Of a stretch of 64,000 bases of DNA, positions 9,061 through 17,614 are shown piece after piece. The stretch lies in the NCBI GenBank assembly GCA_902603475.1, contig CACKUZ010000003.1, positions 1-64,000 of the forward strand, read 5' to 3'. A program made the translations under genes and the position numbers. Below the pieces are notes generated by a model. That model worked only from the letters and a program-made list of their open reading frames with translations. It searched no databases and had not been told where the DNA came from. This DNA is from an uncultured Pelagibacteraceae bacterium. GTDB taxonomy: Bacteria > Pseudomonadota > Alphaproteobacteria > Pelagibacterales > Pelagibacteraceae. The stretch's first letter is position 1. Each line of letters opens with the position of its first letter.

Positions 9061-10191
9061 TTACATTCCTAAAGCTCTGTTTCTTTGCGAAATGTAAGGT
9101 GAATCAGACAAGTTAGTCCAAGATCCAATGTCTTTTCTTGCTTTTAAGAAGCTCGAGTGAACTCTTTCAGCAAGACCACTGCTAGCTCTTGTTTCTTCAA
9201 ACACTTCATTAGCAGCACCAGCAAAGCCATCATAAACCTTGTCGCTAAACTTCTCTAGTTTAACACCATGATCATTGATCAATCTTGCTAAAGCAGCACC
9301 GTTTTTAGCATTGTACTCAGACATCATAACGTCGTTTTCCATTGCTGCAGCAGCTTCAATCAATAACTGATCTGATTTGTTTAAGCTTGTGAACCAAGAC
9401 TTGTTTGTTCCACATGCTAACATTGATCCAGGCTCGTGCATACCAGGATAGTAGTAGTATTTAGCAGCTTCTTGGAATTTCATAGCTTCATCATTCCATG
9501 GACCTACCCATTCTGTTGCATCAATTGCACCAGACACAAGGTTTTCGTAGATTTGTCCACCAGGTAATGAAACTGGAGATCCTCCAAGTTTACCAATTAC
9601 TTGTCCACCTAAACCAGGCATACGCATTTTTAAACCTTTGAAGTCATTAGGGCTTCTAATCTTCTTGTTAAACCATCCACCCATTTGAACTCCTGTGCTT
9701 CCACACATAAAGTTTTTAAGACCAAATTTGTCAGCTAGTTCATCCCATAACTGTTGACCACCTGCAAATCTAATCCATGCATTCATTTCAGTGTAAGTAA
9801 AACCAAATGGTACCGCTGTAAAGTAACCCCAAGCTGGATCTTTCTTCACCCAGTAGTAGTCAGCAGCATGGTACATTTGTGAGTTACCAGATGCAACTTC
9901 ATCAAAAGAGTCAAATGCTTTAACTCTTTCATTCGCTGCATAGTAAGTAACTTGAATTCTACCATCACTTATATCTGCAATTCTTTGTGCAAATCTTTGA
10001 GCTCCTGTTCCTAGACCTGGAAAATCTCTTCCCCAAGTAGCAACCATTGATGCTTCTATTCTTTCAGCAGCAACAGCTGGAGCAGCTAAAGATGATGCAG
10101 CTACAGCAGCAACACCAGTTGCAGCAGCAGCTTTAAAGAACTTACGTCTTGAAGGTAATTTTTTACCTTTCAACTTTTTGTCTTTAATCAT
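9061..10191 (-). CDS. dctP: TRAP substrate-binding protein (DctP), alpha-keto acid type
   Basis: This 376-residue periplasmic solute-binding protein has a twin-arginine export signal, SRRKFFKAAAATG, at residues 14-26, followed by an Ala-rich stretch ending near AVAAERIEA. The mature part has DctP-family signatures such as KGLKMRMPGLGGQV and the Trp/Glu/Asp pocket region ATEWVGPWND. The overall wording resembles TakP-type alpha-keto acid binding proteins (2-oxo acids such as pyruvate), which fits the neighbouring hydroxyacid oxidases. The start at 10191 is supported by AGGAG about 6 bases upstream. A palindrome further upstream may be an operator. TRAP function is firm; the ligand is inferred. 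Confidence 0.9.
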   Translation of the reverse strand: MIKDKKLKGKKLPSRRKFFKAAAATGVAAVAASSLAAPAVAAERIEASMVATWGRDFPGLGTGAQRFAQRIADISDGRIQVTYYAANERVKAFDSFDEVASGNSQMYHAADYYWVKKDPAWGYFTAVPFGFTYTEMNAWIRFAGGQQLWDELADKFGLKNFMCGSTGVQMGGWFNKKIRSPNDFKGLKMRMPGLGGQVIGKLGGSPVSLPGGQIYENLVSGAIDATEWVGPWNDEAMKFQEAAKYYYYPGMHEPGSMLACGTNKSWFTSLNKSDQLLIEAAAAMENDVMMSEYNAKNGAALARLINDHGVKLEKFSDKVYDGFAGAANEVFEETRASSGLAERVHSSFLKARKDIGSWTNLSDSPYISQRNRALGM

Positions 10192-10212
10192 TTATTTCTC
10201 CTCTATAGTTAA

Positions 10213-10230
10213 TTAACTGTCGACAATTAA
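10213..10230. promoter_or_regulatory. Palindromic operator candidate upstream of dctP
   Basis: TTAACTGTCGACAATTAA is an almost perfect 18-base inverted repeat with the symmetric core TGTCGACA at 10218-10225. It lies 22 to 39 bases before the dctP start codon, where a repressor would block transcription. The core resembles the T-x-GT-x3-AC-x-A boxes bound by FadR-type GntR regulators, a group that includes lactate and glycolate regulators. No such regulator gene is in this window, so the protein partner is inferred only. Confidence 0.45.
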
Positions 10231-10296
10231 ACACAAATGTTACTTAGAGTCATTATTAAAAATGAGGATAAAAAGACTTAATACAACTTGAGATTG

Positions 10297-11250
10297 TTAA
10301 TTGACTTTATTTTTACAGTTCCCTGTTTTGAAGTACTCATCAAGATTATCAATAGCTAAATTAGCCATCGCTGTTCTAGTTTCCTTTGTAGCACTGCCTA
10401 AATGAGGAAGTATAAATGCACTTTTATGTTTATAGTAGCCTTTATTTAAGTTTGGCTCATTTTTATAAACATCTAACCCAACTGCATAAACTTTTCTTCT
10501 ATCCAGTGCATCAACCATTGCCTCGTCTTCAATTATATCTCCTCTTGCAACATTAGTAACTACTGCACCTTTTGGTAAGTATTCGATTGTATCTTTATTA
10601 ATCATATCAATTGTCTCTTTTGATGCTGGACAACATACAGATAACACATCTGATACAGATAGAAGATCTTTTAAATTATCATGATAAATTGCACCTTGTT
10701 CTTTTTCCTCACTAAGTTTTGATCTATTATGATAATGAATTATCATTCCAAGAGATTTAGCAACTTTTGCAATTTTTTGTCCAATTCTTCCCATTCCTAA
10801 AATACCTAATCTTGTACCTGTAAGTTGTTTTCCAATTAATAAATCTGCTGACCAAACCCATCCACCTTCTCTAGCTCTTTCAATTCCCTCAGAAGCTCTT
10901 CTGCAAGCACCAAGAATTAAAAGAACTCCTATTTCTGCTGTTGCATCAGTTAAAACATCTGGAGTATTAGTTACAGCTATTCCTCTTTTTTTTGCAGCTT
11001 CTAAATCAATATTTCCAAATCCAACTGCAAAATTAGAAAGTATTTTAACTGAGTCTGGTAATTGATTAATTGTTTCAGCATCTAACTTATCTGTTAAAGC
11101 TGATAGTATTCCATCACATCCTTCACTCATTTCAATTAATTTTTTTTGTGAATATAGTTCATCATTAAGATTTAAATTTGCATCAAAGATTTCTTTTGCT
11201 TTATCCTCACAAGATCTTAGCAATCTTCTGGTGACCAATATTTTTTTCAT
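10297..11250 (-). CDS. D-2-hydroxyacid dehydrogenase, glyoxylate/hydroxypyruvate reductase type
   Basis: This 317-residue NAD(P)-dependent enzyme interconverts 2-oxoacids and D-2-hydroxyacids. The Rossmann motif GMGRIGQKIA lies near residue 150. The catalytic triad is visible as Arg in VTNVARGDII, Glu in YKNEPN and His in LPHLGSAT. The pattern NTPDVLTDATAEIG is typical of glyoxylate reductases. It is followed by dctP and preceded, 9 bases away, by a GlcD-like flavoprotein gene, which supports a role in glycolate/glyoxylate or hydroxypyruvate metabolism. The exact substrate cannot be read from sequence. Confidence 0.85.
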   Translation of the reverse strand: MKKILVTRRLLRSCEDKAKEIFDANLNLNDELYSQKKLIEMSEGCDGILSALTDKLDAETINQLPDSVKILSNFAVGFGNIDLEAAKKRGIAVTNTPDVLTDATAEIGVLLILGACRRASEGIERAREGGWVWSADLLIGKQLTGTRLGILGMGRIGQKIAKVAKSLGMIIHYHNRSKLSEEKEQGAIYHDNLKDLLSVSDVLSVCCPASKETIDMINKDTIEYLPKGAVVTNVARGDIIEDEAMVDALDRRKVYAVGLDVYKNEPNLNKGYYKHKSAFILPHLGSATKETRTAMANLAIDNLDEYFKTGNCKNKVN

Positions 11251-11259
11251 TAAGGTAGA

Positions 11260-12633
11260 TTAATTCAAATCGAAAATTTTACCAGGATTCATAATATTAT
11301 TTACATCTATCGATCTTTTAATAGATTTCATAACAGGTACGTTATCTGGGTGTTCTCTAAGTAAATAATGTTTTTTTTGAAGCCCTATACCATGTTCTCC
11401 AGTTATAGTTCCTTCAAGTTCAAGTGCTTTATTAATTAAATCATCACTATATTGTCTTATTCTTTTTTGTTTATCCTCGTCATCTGGATCATAAAGAACT
11501 ATAGAATGAAAATTTCCATCACCAACATGACCTACCATTGGAGCAGTTAGGCCCAGCTTTTGAACTTCTTTTTCTGCCCATGAAATACATTCAACTAATC
11601 TTGAAATTGGTACACATACATCTGTAGAATAAACTTTCATATCATTTCCCAAAGCTTTAACGGAATAGTAAACATCGTGTCTTGCTTTCCATAATTTTTT
11701 TTGCTCCTCAGGAGATGATGCCCATTGAAAATCACTTCCACCATTACTTTTTGAAATTTCTTCTACAATTCCAATATTTTCATTATTTGATGCTTCACTT
11801 CCATGAAATTCAAAAAATAGAGTAGGTGACGCTTTTATATTATCTAATTTAGAATACTTAATACTTATTTCCATTTGATCTTTGTTAAGCATTTCTATTC
11901 TTGCAATCGGAACACCATATTGGATAACTTCTTGAGATGCTTTAACTGCAGAGTCTAAATCTGGAAAATAACAAACTGCACTCATAATACTTTCAGGTAT
12001 GGGTGATAATCTTAATTGTACTTCAGTAATAATTCCAAGTGTTCCCTCTGAACCTATAAATAGATTTGTAAGATTATATCCCGCAGAAGTTTTTTTTGTT
12101 CTAGCTCCTGTTTTAATAATATCTCCATTTGGAAGAACAACTGTCAGACCTGAAATTACAGTTCTCATAGTTCCATATTTAACAGCCATTGTTCCTGAAG
12201 CTGACGTTGCTGCCATCCCACCAAGAGCAGCGTCTGCGCCTGGATCAATTGGAAAAAATACTCCATCTTCTCTCAAATATTCGTTTAATTGTTTTCTTGT
12301 GACATTTGCTTGAACTCTACAATCAAAGTCCTCAGCATTGACACTTAAAACTTTATTCATTTTTTCAAGAGAAATAGTAATACCGTTTTGATTTCCAACA
12401 ACATGGCCTTCTAAAGAAGTGCCTGTACCAAATGGAACTACAGGTATTTTGTGTTCGTTACATAGTTTTAATAATTGAGAAACTTCCTCATTTGTTTCTG
12501 GAAATACTACAGCTTTTGAAAGAATTGGATCATACGTATCTTCACCTCTTGCATAATTTGCTCGTGTGGACTCTGAGGTTGAAAATCTTCCGTTAAAGAT
12601 TTTTTTCAATTCTGTTTGTACAATCTCATTCAT
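11260..12633 (-). CDS. glcD: FAD-linked oxidase, D-lactate dehydrogenase / glycolate oxidase GlcD type
   Basis: This 457-residue flavoprotein has the VAO-type FAD-binding domain: PFGTGTSLEGHV near residue 75 and GADAALGGMAATSASGT near 140. The C-terminal cap ends with the conserved EGTITGEHGIGLQKK. Family members oxidise D-2-hydroxyacids (D-lactate, glycolate, D-2-hydroxyglutarate) and pass electrons to the respiratory chain or cytochrome c. The separate GlcE and GlcF subunits are not adjacent, so a single-subunit D-lactate dehydrogenase (LDHD-like) is at least as likely as glycolate oxidase. It is in the minus-strand hydroxyacid cluster next to a glyoxylate-reductase-type gene. Confidence 0.85.
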   Translation of the reverse strand: MNEIVQTELKKIFNGRFSTSESTRANYARGEDTYDPILSKAVVFPETNEEVSQLLKLCNEHKIPVVPFGTGTSLEGHVVGNQNGITISLEKMNKVLSVNAEDFDCRVQANVTRKQLNEYLREDGVFFPIDPGADAALGGMAATSASGTMAVKYGTMRTVISGLTVVLPNGDIIKTGARTKKTSAGYNLTNLFIGSEGTLGIITEVQLRLSPIPESIMSAVCYFPDLDSAVKASQEVIQYGVPIARIEMLNKDQMEISIKYSKLDNIKASPTLFFEFHGSEASNNENIGIVEEISKSNGGSDFQWASSPEEQKKLWKARHDVYYSVKALGNDMKVYSTDVCVPISRLVECISWAEKEVQKLGLTAPMVGHVGDGNFHSIVLYDPDDEDKQKRIRQYSDDLINKALELEGTITGEHGIGLQKKHYLLREHPDNVPVMKSIKRSIDVNNIMNPGKIFDLN

Positions 12634-12670
12634 AAGTAAATATTACAGAAAAATCTTTTAAAAATACAGC

Positions 12671-13837
12671 CTATTTAGAAAGCATCTTGCCTATATTTTC
12701 TAAGGCCTGCTGTATGTTATCTCTAGATGCGGCAAAACTAAATCTTACGTAGTCTTGGCAAGTTTGTCCAAATGCTGTTCCAGGCACTATTGCAACACCA
12801 GCTTCATGCATTGCTTTTTTACAAAATTCTGCGCCTGTCATTCCAGTACCTTTTACATTTGGAAATGCGTAAAAAGCTCCACCTGGCAGACTGCATTCTA
12901 TTCCTGGTAAATCATTTAAACCTTTATGAATTAAATTTCTTCTTAAAGTAAACTTATCTAACATATCTTTAATTGAATCATCTGGTCCATCCAATGCAGC
13001 TATACCAGCAAATTGTGCTGCTGCATTTACACAAGATACACTGTTGATTAATAATTTATTTACATGCTCAACTAGTTCCTTTGGCCAAAAACTCCAGCCT
13101 AATCTCCATCCAGTCATTGAATATGCTTTACTCCAACCTTCTAATACAATTAATCTATCTCTTAAATTTTCATAATGAAAAAACGATGGCATTTCTTTGT
13201 AGTCAAAAATTTGTCTACTATAGATTTCATCGCTTAAGATCGTAACATGTGGATGTTTTTCTAACTCTTTAGCAAAATAGTCTATTACTGGTTTTTCAAC
13301 AAAACTTCCTGTTGGATTATTTGGGTTAATTAAAATTAGCAATCTTGTTTTATCAGTAATTAAAGACAATATTTTATCTGGATCAAATTTAAGATCTTTG
13401 TCTTCAGTAAGATCATAAGGCACTGGTGTTGAACCAGTATAATTTATCATTGACTCATAAATTGGGAAGGCTGGTGTAGGATGAATTATTTCTGCCCCTG
13501 GTTCACCAAAACATTGAATTGCATAACTCATTGTTGGCTTTCCACCTGGCATAATTAAAATTCTTTCAGCATCAATATCTGCATTGTAACGTTTTTTAAT
13601 CCATCTTGTTACAGCTTCTCTACATTCTGGAATTCCGTTAGACATCACATATCCATGATGACCATCGTCTAAAGCTTTTTTTGCAGCTTCGACTACATGT
13701 TTTGGGGTTTTAAAATCTGGTTGACCTAATCCCAAATGTATCATTGGGTGACCCTTTGCTTCTAATGCTTTAGCTTCAGCTAATACACTGAATGCAGACT
13801 CTGTTCCTAAGTTTTCTAAGTTTTTTGCCAGTATCAT
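12671..13837 (-). CDS. Class I/II pyridoxal-phosphate aminotransferase (aspartate aminotransferase family)
   Basis: This 388-residue fold-type I PLP enzyme transfers an amino group between an amino acid and a 2-oxo acid. The Schiff-base lysine is Lys237 in EGWSKAYSMTGWRLGW. The substrate-carboxylate and cofactor motifs LINPNNPTG (about 169-177) and SDEIYSR (about 202-208) are intact. In this cluster it could transaminate glyoxylate, pyruvate or hydroxypyruvate made by the neighbouring oxidases (inference). Sequence alone does not separate aspartate, alanine or glyoxylate preference. A gap of 65 bases separates it from the upstream lldD-like gene. Confidence 0.85.
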   Translation of the reverse strand: MILAKNLENLGTESAFSVLAEAKALEAKGHPMIHLGLGQPDFKTPKHVVEAAKKALDDGHHGYVMSNGIPECREAVTRWIKKRYNADIDAERILIMPGGKPTMSYAIQCFGEPGAEIIHPTPAFPIYESMINYTGSTPVPYDLTEDKDLKFDPDKILSLITDKTRLLILINPNNPTGSFVEKPVIDYFAKELEKHPHVTILSDEIYSRQIFDYKEMPSFFHYENLRDRLIVLEGWSKAYSMTGWRLGWSFWPKELVEHVNKLLINSVSCVNAAAQFAGIAALDGPDDSIKDMLDKFTLRRNLIHKGLNDLPGIECSLPGGAFYAFPNVKGTGMTGAEFCKKAMHEAGVAIVPGTAFGQTCQDYVRFSFAASRDNIQQALENIGKMLSK

Positions 13838-13902
13838 ATTTTTATTTTTTAAAGTGAGAAAACTAACTGAAAAGGTTAACTATGTCTATTAATTAAAATT
13901 TT

Positions 13903-15054
13903 TTATCTTCTATAAATAATTTTGGACTCATCTAAGTCTCTTATACTTTTGCATCCCATCAATATCATGTTACGTCTTATTTCATCATGCATATTTTGCA
14001 GTAATCTTTCTACTCCTTGTTGGCCACCAGCCCCTAAACTAAACAAAAAAGCTTTACCAAAACTACAAGCTGTCGCACCTGCTGCTAAAGCTTTAAGAAC
14101 ATGTGTTCCTCTTCGAACTCCACCATCTAAAATTACCTCTAATTTATCTCCTACAGCATCTCTTATAGCTTTTACTTGATCAAAAGGAGATCTAGACCCG
14201 TCAAGTTGTCTTCCACCATGGTTTGATATCATTATAGCGGTACATCCTATGTCTATTGCTCTTTTAGCGTCATCAACTGACATAACTCCTTTAAGTGCAA
14301 TTGGGCCGTCCCATTTTTTTATACAATACTCTGCATCTTTCCAATTCATGGCAGGATCATATTGCTCATTTATATATCCCATAACAGATTGGGCAATATT
14401 TGTACCCTTATCAACTTTATCTTTAAGATTTGCTAATTCAAATTTTTTATGCGTAAAATAGTTAAAGACCCACTGAGGTCTCATGGCAAAACTCATTAAA
14501 CTATCTAAAGTAAATTTTGGTGGTGTTGTAAAACCTGTCCTGTGATCTCTTTCTCTATTTCCAGCGACAATAGTGTCAACTGTGATACACATTCCATTGA
14601 AGTTTGCTCTTTTACATCTATCAATTAAGTCATTGGTTATTGATTGATCCTTATGAATATATAATTGGAAAATTTTTGGCCCACTTGAAAGGTTTGCAAT
14701 TTCTTCAATCGAAAAAGAAGCCATAGTAGACATACTGTATATTGTGCCAAATTTTTCGGCTGCACGAGCAGAAGCCTTATCTCCATCTGGGTGATATAAA
14801 CTTTGCATAGCGGTAGGTGATAAAAAGATTGGCATATCCATCTTTGTTCCAAAGACCTCTGTTTTTAAATCAGGTTCACCAACACTATTTAAAATATTTG
14901 GAATTAGATCACAGTCATTAAATGAATCTGTATTTCTATTCATTGTAACTTCATCGTCTGCTCCTCCGTCTATATAATGAAAAATAGGTGCAGGTAATTT
15001 TTTTTTTGCTAACTTTCTAAAGTCATCAAAGTTATAGCAATTGCTTAAGCTCAT
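13903..15054 (-). CDS. lldD: FMN-dependent alpha-hydroxyacid dehydrogenase (LldD-like), copy 1
   Basis: This 383-residue TIM-barrel flavoprotein belongs to the L-lactate dehydrogenase / glycolate oxidase family, which oxidises L-2-hydroxyacids and feeds quinones or cytochromes. The catalytic His and substrate Arg are seen in SNHGGRQLDGSRSP. The FMN-binding C-terminal DGGVRRGTHVLKALAAGA and the substrate-loop FQLYIHKD are intact. The protein is a close paralogue of the gene immediately upstream, same length and with nearly the same opening (FDDFRKLAKKKLPAPIFHYI). Its ATG overlaps the stop of that gene by one base. The physiological hydroxyacid is not determined by the sequence. Confidence 0.88.
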   Translation of the reverse strand: MSLSNCYNFDDFRKLAKKKLPAPIFHYIDGGADDEVTMNRNTDSFNDCDLIPNILNSVGEPDLKTEVFGTKMDMPIFLSPTAMQSLYHPDGDKASARAAEKFGTIYSMSTMASFSIEEIANLSSGPKIFQLYIHKDQSITNDLIDRCKRANFNGMCITVDTIVAGNRERDHRTGFTTPPKFTLDSLMSFAMRPQWVFNYFTHKKFELANLKDKVDKGTNIAQSVMGYINEQYDPAMNWKDAEYCIKKWDGPIALKGVMSVDDAKRAIDIGCTAIMISNHGGRQLDGSRSPFDQVKAIRDAVGDKLEVILDGGVRRGTHVLKALAAGATACSFGKAFLFSLGAGGQQGVERLLQNMHDEIRRNMILMGCKSIRDLDESKIIYRR

Positions 15055-16205
15055 TATACTCTGAATCTTAAGTTACTTCTGTTTAGGTCACTAATTTTTG
15101 TACAACCCATTAGCTTCATATCTCGTTGCAGTTCAGTTTTATATTGATTTAGTGCTCTTTCCACTCCTGCTTGACCTGCTGCAGCTAAAGCATAAAGATA
15201 AAGTCTTCCACCTGAACAAGCTTTAGCACCTAAGGATAATGCTTTAAGCATATGAGTTCCTCTATGAATTCCACCTTCACATATAACATCAAGTTTATCG
15301 CCAACAGCATCAACAATTTCTGCAAGTTGATCAAAAGGAGATCTAGACCCATCAAGTTGTCTTCCCCCATGATTTGAAACCATAATTCCAGTGCAACCAA
15401 TATCTACAGCTTTTTTTGCATCTTCAACACTCATAATACCTTTAAGAGCAAAATGACCACCCCATTGAGAACAAAGTTTTTCAGCATCTTTCCAGTTCAT
15501 AGATTGGTCTAACATAGTAGAAAAATAACTTCCAATTGAAGAATTAGTGCTTGTACCTTCTTTCACAAAATCTTGAAGGTGTGGTAATTCAAATTTACCT
15601 TTAGTCAGATAGTTAATTCCCCACATGGGCTTAGTGGCAAAACTAAACAAACTTGATAAAGTCAACTTAGGTGGAGATGTAAAACCAGTTCTTAAATCTC
15701 TCTCTCGGTTTCCACCTGTAATAGTATCCACCGTTAAAGCCATTACATCGAATTTTGCTGCTTTAGCTCTCTCTAAACAAGAGTCATTCAAGCCTCTATC
15801 TTTGTGAAAATAAAATTGAAACATCTTAGGAGTATCAATCATAGCAGAAATTTCTTCTACACTGACTGTAGCCAAAGCTGAAACACCAAACATTGTATTA
15901 AATTTTTTTGCTGCCTTTCCAACTGCTCTTTCTCCATCATAATGAAAAAGTCTTTGTAATGCTGTGGGTGCTAGGTAAAATGGTAAATCCAATTTTTTTC
16001 CAAATATTGTTGTTGAAAGATCAACATTTTCAACTCCTCTTAAAACATTTGGAACTAAATCAACATCATCAAAAGCACTAGTATTTCTAGCATACGTTAT
16101 CTCATCATCAGCTGCACCATCAATGTAGTGAAAAATTGGAGAAGGTAATTTTTTTTTAGCTAATTTTCTAAAATCACCAAAATTGTGACAGTCTTTTAAA
16201 TTCAT
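15054..16205 (-). CDS. lldD: FMN-dependent alpha-hydroxyacid dehydrogenase (LldD-like), copy 2
   Basis: This is the tandem paralogue of the preceding entry, also 383 residues. It has the active-site stretch SNHGGRQLDGSRSP, the loop FQFYFHKD and the FMN phosphate region EGGIHRGTHMLKALSLGA. The two copies share length and frame of motifs but differ at many positions across the barrel, so the duplication is not recent, and the two may prefer different hydroxyacids (for example lactate versus glycolate). It starts the hydroxyacid run on this strand, 9 bases after the PagL-like gene, so a promoter is likely within or before that gene. Confidence 0.88.
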   Translation of the reverse strand: MNLKDCHNFGDFRKLAKKKLPSPIFHYIDGAADDEITYARNTSAFDDVDLVPNVLRGVENVDLSTTIFGKKLDLPFYLAPTALQRLFHYDGERAVGKAAKKFNTMFGVSALATVSVEEISAMIDTPKMFQFYFHKDRGLNDSCLERAKAAKFDVMALTVDTITGGNRERDLRTGFTSPPKLTLSSLFSFATKPMWGINYLTKGKFELPHLQDFVKEGTSTNSSIGSYFSTMLDQSMNWKDAEKLCSQWGGHFALKGIMSVEDAKKAVDIGCTGIMVSNHGGRQLDGSRSPFDQLAEIVDAVGDKLDVICEGGIHRGTHMLKALSLGAKACSGGRLYLYALAAAGQAGVERALNQYKTELQRDMKLMGCTKISDLNRSNLRFRV

Positions 16206-16214
16206 AATTTTAAT

Positions 16215-16715
16215 TTAAAATTTTTTTATATAATTAAACATATAACTATTTGCCCCAGGATTTTTATCCCCAAGGCTCGCGTTTGATATATGGTTATATG
16301 ACAGTGCTATTTCACTATTTGATGAAAATTCATAAGAAATTTGTATTTCTGTTTTAAACTCAATCACATGTCCTAAATCTTTGCCATCACCTTTAGAATA
16401 TAGACCAGGAGTAAAGCTTGGAGTAAACTTCAAAGGACCCTCATTGTAAATTTGAAAACCTGTATAAATATATGCCGCGTTATCTGCTGTCACCATTAGA
16501 CCTGTTACTGGTTGAAGGATTCCTAAAAAGCTTTCTTTATCTTTTCCAGTATTAACATGCTGTATACCAATTAAAGTAGACTTTTTTCCCTCATCACTAA
16601 AATCAAAAGTCCCAGTGTAAAAACTCCAATTTTCATTAGAACTATGTCCATCTGCTTTTGCTAAATTAAAACTCAGCAAAAAATAAATTATCAATAATTT
16701 GAAAATGGTTTGCAT
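16215..16715 (-). CDS. PagL/acyloxyacyl hydrolase-like outer-membrane beta-barrel protein
   Basis: This 166-residue protein has an N-terminal signal peptide (about 1-21, ending LAKADG) and alternating polar and hydrophobic strands ending in Phe, the outer-membrane-barrel signature. The segment YNHISNASLG holds His142 and Ser144 in the H-x-S-N-A pattern of lipid A 3-O-deacylase PagL. At the position about 14 residues after the His, where PagL has its acidic triad residue, this protein has Asn156, so catalysis is uncertain. It lies between ccmH and the hydroxyacid genes, with no obvious functional link to either. Confidence 0.65.
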   Translation of the reverse strand: MQTIFKLLIIYFLLSFNLAKADGHSSNENWSFYTGTFDFSDEGKKSTLIGIQHVNTGKDKESFLGILQPVTGLMVTADNAAYIYTGFQIYNEGPLKFTPSFTPGLYSKGDGKDLGHVIEFKTEIQISYEFSSNSEIALSYNHISNASLGDKNPGANSYMFNYIKKF

Positions 16716-16728
16716 AAAAAATTTGTAC

Positions 16729-17091
16729 CTACTTTATAGATACTTTTCTAAGAATTAAAATACCGCCAAAAACAAATAAAATCAAAGGTAATACCCAAAG
16801 TAAAACTGTGTTTTTGTTAATTTCTGGATCATAAACTATCCACTCTCCATATTTGCTCTTAAGAAAATCATAAATTTGTTCATCATTTTTACCTTCATCG
16901 ATTTTATTTTGAATTAAAATTTTCATACTTAAAGCAAAATCAGATTGAGAGTCATAAACTGATTGTCCTTGACAAATTAAACATCTCAAATTTTTTGAAA
17001 TTTGATCAACCTTTTCAGAATTAGCTGCATATGATAGATTAAAAGAACCTATAAAGTAAAATATTGTAAGGACTAAAATTTTAATTTTCAT
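16729..17091 (-). CDS. ccmH: Cytochrome c maturation protein CcmH
   Basis: This 120-residue membrane-anchored thiol-disulphide protein keeps apocytochrome c haem-binding cysteines reduced for haem ligation in the periplasm. It has a signal or anchor helix (1-22), the family motif LRCLICQ with Cys37 and Cys40, a helical region and a single C-terminal membrane helix near 100-116. It is short because it lacks the CcmI-like C-terminal part found in enterobacterial CcmH. It is the last ccm gene, overlapping ccmG by 11 bases. Confidence 0.92.
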   Translation of the reverse strand: MKIKILVLTIFYFIGSFNLSYAANSEKVDQISKNLRCLICQGQSVYDSQSDFALSMKILIQNKIDEGKNDEQIYDFLKSKYGEWIVYDPEINKNTVLLWVLPLILFVFGGILILRKVSIK

Positions 17092-17614
17092 TTTTGATTA
17101 TCATTTTAAGTTCAGCAAGTTTTTTATCATCAAGTGGACCAATATATTTTTTTAAAATAGTTTTAGAATTGTTATTTATAAGAATTGTTTCAGGTACTCC
17201 ATATGCACCTAGCTCAATTGAATTAACTCCCGAAGGGTCAACTACAATTTTAGAATAAGGATTACCCAATTCTTTAATAAATTTTTTTGCATTTACCTCA
17301 CTATCTTTATAGTTAATTCCAATAATATTTAATTTACCTAACGAATTTAAATTTAATAAATAAGGATGCTCATCTCGACATGGTAGACACCATGAAGCCC
17401 AGATATTTATTAATGAAAAATCTTTATCATTTATCAATTCGTATAATGTTGTCTCCTCATTAGAATAAAGAAACTTAGCTTTAAAGTTAAAATCAATATT
17501 ACTTGATTTTAAATTTGGGGAATAATTATTTGTTTTATTAAGGCCTTTAAGAAGAATAAAAAAACTTACAATAACTAAAAAAACTACTGCTATTAGCTTG
17601 ATATTTTTAACCAT
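17081..17614 (-). CDS. ccmG: Cytochrome c maturation thioredoxin CcmG/DsbE
   Basis: This 177-residue protein has an N-terminal membrane anchor (about 5-24) and a periplasmic thioredoxin-like domain. The active site is WASWCLPC with Cys76 and Cys79, and the cis-proline loop is seen in YGVPETILI. It reduces CcmH and apocytochrome c during haem attachment. It lies between ccmF and ccmH with overlaps of 8 and 11 bases, so the genes are translationally linked. Confidence 0.93.
   Translation of the reverse strand: MVKNIKLIAVVFLVIVSFFILLKGLNKTNNYSPNLKSSNIDFNFKAKFLYSNEETTLYELINDKDFSLINIWASWCLPCRDEHPYLLNLNSLGKLNIIGINYKDSEVNAKKFIKELGNPYSKIVVDPSGVNSIELGAYGVPETILINNNSKTILKKYIGPLDDKKLAELKMIIKNEN

Noticed and set aside
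11999-12313. Open frames opposite glcD and lldD (also 13922-14461, 15625-15807)
   Set aside because: They lie fully antisense to well-conserved flavoproteins, lack ribosome-binding sites and resemble no protein; they are frame shadows of AT-rich genes.
13903-16205. A frameshift or assembly duplication of lldD
   Set aside because: The two copies differ throughout and both keep full length and all motifs, so this is a real tandem paralogue pair.
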